This document shows positions 6,661 through 11,200 of a stretch of 11,200 nucleotides of DNA, in pieces (the stretch's first letter is position 1; every line of letters begins with the position of its first letter). The stretch lies in contig VGPP01000050.1 of the NCBI GenBank assembly GCA_016882585.1, positions 1-11,200 of the forward strand. Reading direction: 5' to 3'. A program made the translations under genes and the position numbers. This stretch comes from Cyanobacteria bacterium M_surface_7_m2_037 (GTDB lineage Bacteria > Cyanobacteriota > Cyanobacteriia > PCC-6307 > Cyanobiaceae). The notes under the pieces were generated by a model, which saw only the letters and a list, made by a program, of their open reading frames with translations, had not been told where the DNA came from and made no database searches.

Positions 6661-6861
6661 ATGAGCGGCAAGAAATCCGGTCTTCCTGACGGAAGAATCC
6701 CCGATCGCCTGCCTGATGGCCGCCCGGCTGTGGCCTGGCGCTCCCGCTGGACCGAAGGCACCCTGCCCCTGTGGCTCGTGGCCACCGCCGGCGGCATGGC
6801 CGTGATCTTCGTGGTGGGCCTGTTCTTCTACGGCTCCTACACCGGCGTGGGTTCCGCCTGA
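6661..6861 (+). CDS. psbJ: Photosystem II protein J, long picocyanobacterial form
   Basis: This is a 66-residue PSII subunit. The conserved part (about 31-66) reads EGTLPLWLVATAGGMAVIF and ends in LFFYGSYTGVGSA, with one transmembrane helix at about 36-58. PsbJ sits next to cytochrome b559 and affects plastoquinone exchange and assembly. Most cyanobacterial and plastid PsbJ proteins have about 40 residues. Here about 26 extra residues precede the core and contain the direct repeat LPDGR at 8-12 and 17-21. A similar extension is known to me from marine Synechococcus and Prochlorococcus, so it supports that lineage. The AGGAGG site before the ATG supports the long start. It is the last gene before a terminator. 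Confidence 0.97.
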   Translation: MSGKKSGLPDGRIPDRLPDGRPAVAWRSRWTEGTLPLWLVATAGGMAVIFVVGLFFYGSYTGVGSA

Positions 6862-6888
6862 TCCAGCATCAGTGCGTTCCATGTGCAG

Positions 6889-6912
6889 AGGGGCCCAAGT
6901 GGCCCCTTTTTT
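6889..6912 (+). terminator. Intrinsic terminator of the psbEFLJ operon
   Basis: AGGGGCC (6889-6895) and GGCCCCT (6901-6907) form a 7-bp stem around a 5-base loop, followed by a run of T to 6912. It lies 28 bases after the psbJ stop and is oriented to end the plus-strand unit. Confidence 0.93.
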
Positions 6913-6925
6913 GATGGCGACTTGA

Positions 6926-6942
6926 TCGCGGCGCCGCCGCGA
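6926..6942 (-). terminator. GC-rich hairpin just after the epimerase stop
   Basis: TCGCGGC (6926-6932) and GCCGCGA (6936-6942) form a perfect 7-bp stem with a 3-base loop, starting 5 bases after the minus-strand epimerase stop codon. No T-run follows on the minus strand, so it may be a weak or factor-dependent terminator, or may protect the mRNA 3' end. Confidence 0.45.
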
Positions 6943-6947
6943 ACGGC

Positions 6948-7988
6948 TCAAGCCATCAGCGGCACATAAACGTCGCGATACCAGCGGGCGAACGCCTCTA
7001 CGCCCTGCTCGATCGAGGTGGAAGGCCTGACCCCCACCCAGGCTTCTAGGGCTGATGTATCGGCAGCGGTGGCCACCACATCACCGGGCTGCATCGGCTG
7101 CAGATCCTGAATCGCGGGGCGACCCAGGGCCTGCTCGAGCACAGCGATGAAGCGCAGCAACTCGGTGGGCTGAGCGTTGCCGATGTTGAACAACCGGTGC
7201 GGCACCGCGGCAGTCGCGGGGTTGGGTTGCAGGGGATCAAAGGCAGGATCAGCCGTGGCGGGTTTATCGAGGCAGCGGATCACCCCCTGCACGATGTCGT
7301 CGATATAGGTGAAGTCGCGCTGCATCTGGCCGTGGTTGAACACCCGGATCGGCACGCCGGCCAGGATCGCCCGGGCGAACAGCATCGGTGCCATATCCGG
7401 CCGGCCCCACGGGCCATACACCGTGAAAAAACGCAGACCGGTGGCCGGCAGCCCATAGAGATGGCTGTAGGTGTGCGCCATCAGCTCGTTGGCCTTCTTG
7501 GTGGCGGCATAGAGGCTCACCGGATGGTTCACCGGCTGCTGCTCAGAGAACGGCATCGTGCGATTGCCGCCATACACCGAACTGCTGGAGGCATACACCA
7601 GGTGCTCCACACCGTGATGGCGGCAACCCTCGAGGATGTGACCGAAGCCCACCAGATTGCTCTGGATATAAGCAGCCGGGTTTTCAATCGAATAACGGAC
7701 GCCGGCCTGGGCCGCCAGATGCACCACCCGCCGCGGCCGGTGCTGCGCAAACAGCTCAGCCATCGCAGCGCCATCCTCCACATCGGCACGCACAACCTGC
7801 AGGCGCTCAGCCACACCCGGCACAGGCAGCTGCTCCAGGCGATGCAGCCGTGCCTGCTTTAAGGCCGGGTCGTAGTAGCTGTTGAGGTTGTCGACACCCA
7901 CCACGGCGTCGCCGCGCTCCAGCAGTCGACGGGCGACCTCAGCACCGATGAAACCGGCAATTCCGGTGATGAGGATGGGGCGATCCAT
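6948..7988 (-). CDS. NAD-dependent epimerase, probable UDP-glucuronate 4-epimerase
   Basis: This is a 346-residue short-chain (extended SDR) enzyme. The NAD-binding TGIAGFIG is at 8-15, with the glycines at 9, 12 and 15. SSSVYG at 135-140 supplies the catalytic Ser region, and YAATK at 160-164 gives the catalytic Tyr160 and Lys164. The segments NLNSYYDPALK (35-44), AGVRYSIENP and FFTVYGPWGRPDMA are typical of the CapI/LpsL/plant GAE group that interconverts UDP-glucuronate and UDP-galacturonate. Both flanking upstream genes make or use UDP-glucuronate, which fits. The ATG at 7988 starts 2 bases after the stop of the decarboxylase gene; a TTG at 7994 is also in frame. Substrate is inferred from family and context. 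A related UDP-sugar 4-epimerase activity cannot be excluded. Confidence 0.9.
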   Translation of the reverse strand: MDRPILITGIAGFIGAEVARRLLERGDAVVGVDNLNSYYDPALKQARLHRLEQLPVPGVAERLQVVRADVEDGAAMAELFAQHRPRRVVHLAAQAGVRYSIENPAAYIQSNLVGFGHILEGCRHHGVEHLVYASSSSVYGGNRTMPFSEQQPVNHPVSLYAATKKANELMAHTYSHLYGLPATGLRFFTVYGPWGRPDMAPMLFARAILAGVPIRVFNHGQMQRDFTYIDDIVQGVIRCLDKPATADPAFDPLQPNPATAAVPHRLFNIGNAQPTELLRFIAVLEQALGRPAIQDLQPMQPGDVVATAADTSALEAWVGVRPSTSIEQGVEAFARWYRDVYVPLMA

Positions 7989-7990
7989 GC

Positions 7991-8938
7991 TCAACCAGCC
8001 GCCAGACGCGCCCGGAAGTCGGCGATGGTGGGCTCCAGGCCCTGCTGCAGCGTGATCGTGGGCTGCCAGCCCAGCTGCTGCTTCGCTAGGTCAATCACCG
8101 GCTGGCGTTGCAAGGGGTCGTCTTGCGGCAACGGCTCACAGATCAAGGCAAGCTCTGGGTTGATGCGCTCGCGCACCAATTCAGCCAACTGGCGAATCGT
8201 GAACTCACCAGGATTACCGAGATTGATGGGCCCGGTGTGCTCACCATTCATCAGGCGGATGAGCCCTTCCACCAGATCATCCACATAGCAGAACGAGCGC
8301 GTCTGAGAACCATCGCCATAGAGGGTGAGGGGTTGAGCGCGCAGGGCCTGCACGATGAAGTTGCTCACCACACGACCATCGTCGGGCAACATCCGCGGGC
8401 CATAGGTGTTGAAAATGCGGGCAATGCGGATTTCCGTGCCGTGCATGCGCTGGTAATCGAAACACAGCGTTTCGGCAACGCGCTTGCCTTCGTCGTAGCA
8501 GGCGCGGATGCCGTGGGTATTCACATTGCCCCGGTAGCTCTCTGGCTGAGGATGCACCAGAGGATCGCCATACACTTCGCTGGTGGAGGCCAGCAGCAAC
8601 CGAGCACCCACGCGCCTCGCCAGGCCGAGCATGTTGTACGTGCCCAGGAAACTGGTTTTAGCAGTCTTGATCGGATTGAACTGATAGTGCACCGGCGATG
8701 CCGGGCAGGCCAGATGCCAGATCCGATCAACCTCCAGCCGAATCGGGTCGGTCACATCGTGCCGGATCAGTTCGAAGTTGGGATGGTTGTGCCAGCGGGC
8801 CACATTCTGCTTGCGGCCGGTGAAAAAATTATCGAGGCAGATCACCTCCTCCCCAGCCTCCATCAGCCGGTCCACGAGATGGGAGCCCACAAAACCGGCA
8901 CCGCCGGTGATCAGGTTGCGTGTCAGCGATGCAGGCAT
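7991..8938 (-). CDS. uxs: UDP-glucuronate decarboxylase (UDP-xylose synthase)
   Basis: This is a 315-residue extended SDR enzyme. The NAD-binding TGGAGFVGSH starts at residue 11. LACPASPVHYQFNPIKT (77-93) is the hallmark of UDP-xylose synthases. STSEVYGDP is at 118-126, the catalytic YDEGK gives Tyr148 and Lys152, and IFNTYGPRM with DGRVVSNFI follows (175-195). The enzyme oxidises UDP-glucuronate, decarboxylates it and re-reduces it to UDP-xylose. It lies between ugd and the epimerase, so the three should form one unit. I use the ATG at 8938, preceded by GGAG; the open frame continues to a TTG at 8959 that would overlap ugd. The 17-base gap to the ugd stop and the 2-base gap to the next gene suggest coupling. 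Confidence 0.94.
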   Translation of the reverse strand: MPASLTRNLITGGAGFVGSHLVDRLMEAGEEVICLDNFFTGRKQNVARWHNHPNFELIRHDVTDPIRLEVDRIWHLACPASPVHYQFNPIKTAKTSFLGTYNMLGLARRVGARLLLASTSEVYGDPLVHPQPESYRGNVNTHGIRACYDEGKRVAETLCFDYQRMHGTEIRIARIFNTYGPRMLPDDGRVVSNFIVQALRAQPLTLYGDGSQTRSFCYVDDLVEGLIRLMNGEHTGPINLGNPGEFTIRQLAELVRERINPELALICEPLPQDDPLQRQPVIDLAKQQLGWQPTITLQQGLEPTIADFRARLAAG

Positions 8939-8955
8939 GGTGCGGGGCGCTCCGA

Positions 8956-10389
8956 TCAACCGATCCTGCCGTCGCCCACGCGCCAGAGGCGCAAACCGGC
9001 GCCCCGCACCAGATCGGGATCCACCACAGCTCGGGCGTCAAACACCCAGGCCGGCTGGCGCATCAGCGGTGCCAAGGCCGCCCAGGGGAGCTGGCGGAAG
9101 GCCTGCCACTCCGTGAGGATCAGCGCCGCATCGGCGCCACGCACTGCCTCCTGCACCGATGCAGCCAGCTGCCAGCACCCCTCGCCGGTGAGGCCGGATC
9201 CAGCAGCACTCGGTGCGCTGCCAAGGTCACGGCTGATCTGCTCGGGCGCCACCTTCGGATCGTGGATGGCCAGCTCGGCTCCCTCCTCCAGCAGATCACG
9301 GCAGATCCGGATCGCCGGGGCCTCGCGGGTGTCGTTGGTGTCGGCTTTGAAGGCAAATCCCAGCACGGCCAGCCGCTTGCCGGTCACCGTGCCGAAGAGA
9401 CTGTTCACCACCAGGCGGGCAATGCGGTGTTGCTGCCAGGTGTTGAGATCCACCACGCTCTGCCAGTAGGCCGCCACCTCATGCAAGCCGTAGTGGCCGC
9501 AGAGGTACACCAGATTGAGGATGTCTTTCTGGAAGCAGCTGCCGCCAAAGCCGGGGCCCGCCTGTAGAAATTTCGGACCAATGCGCGAATCCGTGCCAAT
9601 CGCCCGCGCCACCTCGCGCACATCGGCCCCTGTGGATTCACAGAAGGCGGCGATGCTGTTGATCGAGCTGATGCGCTGAGCCAGAAAGGCATTCGCAGTG
9701 AGTTTGGAGAGCTCACTGCTCCAGAGATTGGTGCGCAGGATGCGCTCCTCAGGCACCCAGTGGGCATACACCGATGCCAGGGCATCGATCGCCTGGGGAT
9801 CCTCACCACCGATCAGCACGCGATCCGGCTTCTCCAGATCGGCGATGGCCGTGCCCTCCGCCAGGAACTCAGGGTTGGAGAGCACCGAAAAGGTGGATTG
9901 CTCGTGCGTTGCGGCGGCCTCTCCCTGAGCCGCCTGCAGGATCGCCTGCACGGCCGCCGCCGTGCGCACCGGCAGGGTGCTCTTCTCCACCACGATGGTG
10001 TGCCCCCTGGCATGGGCAGCCACCGAGCGCGCCGAAGCCTCCACCCAGCGCAAATCACTGGCCTGCCCGGCACCCAATCCTTTGGTTTTGGTGGGTGTAT
10101 TCACCGAAAGGAACACCATGTCGGCCTCGGCGATGCCCCGCTCAACCTCGGTGCTGAAGAACAGATTGCGGCCGCGGCAACGGCCCACCACCGCATCCAA
10201 TCCGGGCTCATACACCGGCAAGCGGCTGAGGTCGGGATCATTCCAAGCCGCGATGCGCTCGGCATTGAGGTCGACCACCGTCACCTGTATCTCAGGGCAG
10301 CGATCAGCAATCACAGCCATGGTGGGCCCACCCACATAGCCCGCACCGATGCAGCAGATCGTGCGAATGGCTTGGGGGCTGCCGGTCAC
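8956..10389 (-). CDS. ugd: UDP-glucose 6-dehydrogenase, eukaryote-like form
   Basis: This is a 477-residue enzyme oxidising UDP-glucose to UDP-glucuronate with two NAD+. The N-terminal Rossmann domain shows CCIGAGYVGGPTMAVIA (12-28), and VNTPTKTKG lies at 96-104. NPEFLAEG (172-179), SELSKLTANAFLAQR (225-239, with the invariant lysine 229) and GFGGSCFQKD (280-289, catalytic Cys285) form the active site. The C-terminal UDP-binding domain has LGFAFKADTNDTREAP. The wording of these blocks is closer to animal UGDH than to the shorter bacterial Ugd/TuaD type. The start is uncertain: GTG at 10389 is taken, TTG at 10401 is in frame, and neither has a clear ribosome-binding site. It follows hisS by 27 bases. 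Confidence 0.95.
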   Translation of the reverse strand: MTGSPQAIRTICCIGAGYVGGPTMAVIADRCPEIQVTVVDLNAERIAAWNDPDLSRLPVYEPGLDAVVGRCRGRNLFFSTEVERGIAEADMVFLSVNTPTKTKGLGAGQASDLRWVEASARSVAAHARGHTIVVEKSTLPVRTAAAVQAILQAAQGEAAATHEQSTFSVLSNPEFLAEGTAIADLEKPDRVLIGGEDPQAIDALASVYAHWVPEERILRTNLWSSELSKLTANAFLAQRISSINSIAAFCESTGADVREVARAIGTDSRIGPKFLQAGPGFGGSCFQKDILNLVYLCGHYGLHEVAAYWQSVVDLNTWQQHRIARLVVNSLFGTVTGKRLAVLGFAFKADTNDTREAPAIRICRDLLEEGAELAIHDPKVAPEQISRDLGSAPSAAGSGLTGEGCWQLAASVQEAVRGADAALILTEWQAFRQLPWAALAPLMRQPAWVFDARAVVDPDLVRGAGLRLWRVGDGRIG

Positions 10390-10416
10390 GCGATCACGCA
10401 AAAAGGTGCCAGCAAA

Positions 10417-11200
10417 CTAAGCGAAGCGCTGCAAGAGCTCCTCAACGCTCAAGCGTTGTTCCGGATCAGCGGCCTCATGGCCTGCTGCCCGCAGATCCTT
10501 CAGCAGCACAACACCGGCCTCGGCTTCGCTGTCGCCGATCACCACGGCCCAGCGTGCGCCGGCCCGGTCGGCACGTTTGAACTGTTTGCCGAAAGCAGCC
10601 CCGGTGAGATCCAGGTCCACAGCACGGCCCGCCAGACGCAGCTGCCGGGCAAGCTGCAGCGCCATCGGTTCTGCCTTCTCGCCACGACTCACCACATACA
10701 GCTCTGGTGCCAGCGGCGCCGGGGGTTCGGCCTGGGCCAGCAGGATCGCCAGCCGCTCCATCCCCAGCGCCCAGCCGATGGCGGGAGTGGCAGATCCTCC
10801 CAGCTCTTCCACCAGTCCGTCGTACCGCCCACCGCCACACACCGTGGCCTGCGCCCCGAGCTGGGTGGAGGTGATCTCGAAGGCGGTGTGGCTGTAGTAG
10901 TCGAGGCCCCGCACCAGGCGGGGGTTGAGCTGGAAGGGGATACCCAGCAGCGTTAAACCGTCTTTCACCCGGGTGAAGCGTTCCCGGCTCTCTGGGCTGA
11001 GGGCTGCAGCGAGCGTGGGGGCCTCGGCCAGCAACGCCTGGGTTTGCGGATTCTTGGAGTCAAGGATGCGCAGCGGATTGCGCTGCAACCGCTCCTGGGA
11101 GTCGGGGTCGAGCTGGTCGCGGCGCTCGCTCAACCAGGCCACCAGCTGCTCGCGGTAGCGGGCACGATCCTCACTGCTGCCCAGGGAATTGAGTTCCAGC
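10417..11200 (-). CDS. hisS: Histidine-tRNA ligase, N-terminus outside window
   Basis: The last 260 residues of a class II aminoacyl-tRNA synthetase that charges tRNA-His in the cytoplasm. The frame stays open through position 11200, beginning LELNSLGSSEDRARYREQL, a HisRS segment of the insertion region. Further marks are VRGLDYYSHTAFEI (histidine-specific motif), CGGGRYDGL (histidine-specific), and IGWALGMERL (class II motif 3 with its arginine). The last about 90 residues form the anticodon-binding domain (ELYVVSRGEKAE to ELLQRFA). The catalytic N-terminal motifs 1 and 2 lie past the right edge. No terminator is seen between it and ugd, so read-through is possible. Confidence 0.96.
   Translation of the reverse strand, partial: LELNSLGSSEDRARYREQLVAWLSERRDQLDPDSQERLQRNPLRILDSKNPQTQALLAEAPTLAAALSPESRERFTRVKDGLTLLGIPFQLNPRLVRGLDYYSHTAFEITSTQLGAQATVCGGGRYDGLVEELGGSATPAIGWALGMERLAILLAQAEPPAPLAPELYVVSRGEKAEPMALQLARQLRLAGRAVDLDLTGAAFGKQFKRADRAGARWAVVIGDSEAEAGVVLLKDLRAAGHEAADPEQRLSVEELLQRFA

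Noticed and set aside
8108..9469. 453-residue plus-strand open frame opposite the decarboxylase and ugd
   Set aside because: It is a shadow of two clear genes on the other strand, with no recognisable domain and no start signal.
10390..10416. T-run (TTTTT on the minus strand) between hisS and ugd as a terminator
   Set aside because: No stable stem precedes the T-run, so it is not an intrinsic terminator.
9760..10956. 398-residue plus-strand open frame opposite ugd and hisS
   Set aside because: It crosses the boundary of two real minus-strand genes and has shadow-frame composition.

Overview
This is a GC-rich, gene-dense stretch of a cyanobacterial chromosome, most likely an alpha-picocyanobacterium (Synechococcus/Cyanobium type). 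The evidence is the block ndhC-ndhK-ndhJ, the block rubA-ycf48-psbE-psbF-psbL-psbJ, and the long 66-residue PsbJ. I also saw no GCGATCGC (HIP1) octamer, although that octamer is frequent in many other cyanobacteria. Species cannot be fixed from the sequence alone. I see no insertion sequence, phage gene, tRNA, rRNA or CRISPR array, and no stretch above 300 bases lacks a gene.

Layout. Positions 1-1323 (minus strand) hold an MCE-domain lipid-binding protein (MlaD-like, cut by the window edge) preceded by its ABC ATPase (MlaF-like). Diverging from them is a YvcK/CofD-like protein with an N-terminal membrane anchor (1394-2803, plus). Its stop overlaps the end of the convergent ndhC-ndhK-ndhJ operon (4497-2797, minus), which encodes three NDH-1 subunits. 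Diverging from ndhC is the photosystem II block on the plus strand: rubA (membrane rubredoxin), ycf48 (PSII assembly factor), then psbE, psbF, psbL and psbJ. It ends at a clear intrinsic terminator (6889-6912).

From 6948 to the right edge everything is on the minus strand. In transcription order it holds the 3' part of hisS, then ugd (UDP-glucose dehydrogenase), a UDP-glucuronate decarboxylase and a UDP-glucuronate 4-epimerase-like enzyme. The last three are packed closely. Together they should convert UDP-glucose to UDP-glucuronate, then branch to UDP-xylose and UDP-galacturonate, which are precursors for envelope polysaccharide.

Most of the window is conserved housekeeping and photosynthesis DNA. 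I do not find a convincing new system. The points most worth a second look are the N-terminal extension of PsbJ with its internal repeat, the membrane-anchored YvcK, the animal-like UDP-glucose dehydrogenase within a compact UDP-sugar branch operon, and the unusual junctions (overlapping convergent stops, facing hairpins, a two-codon upstream ORF at rubA).
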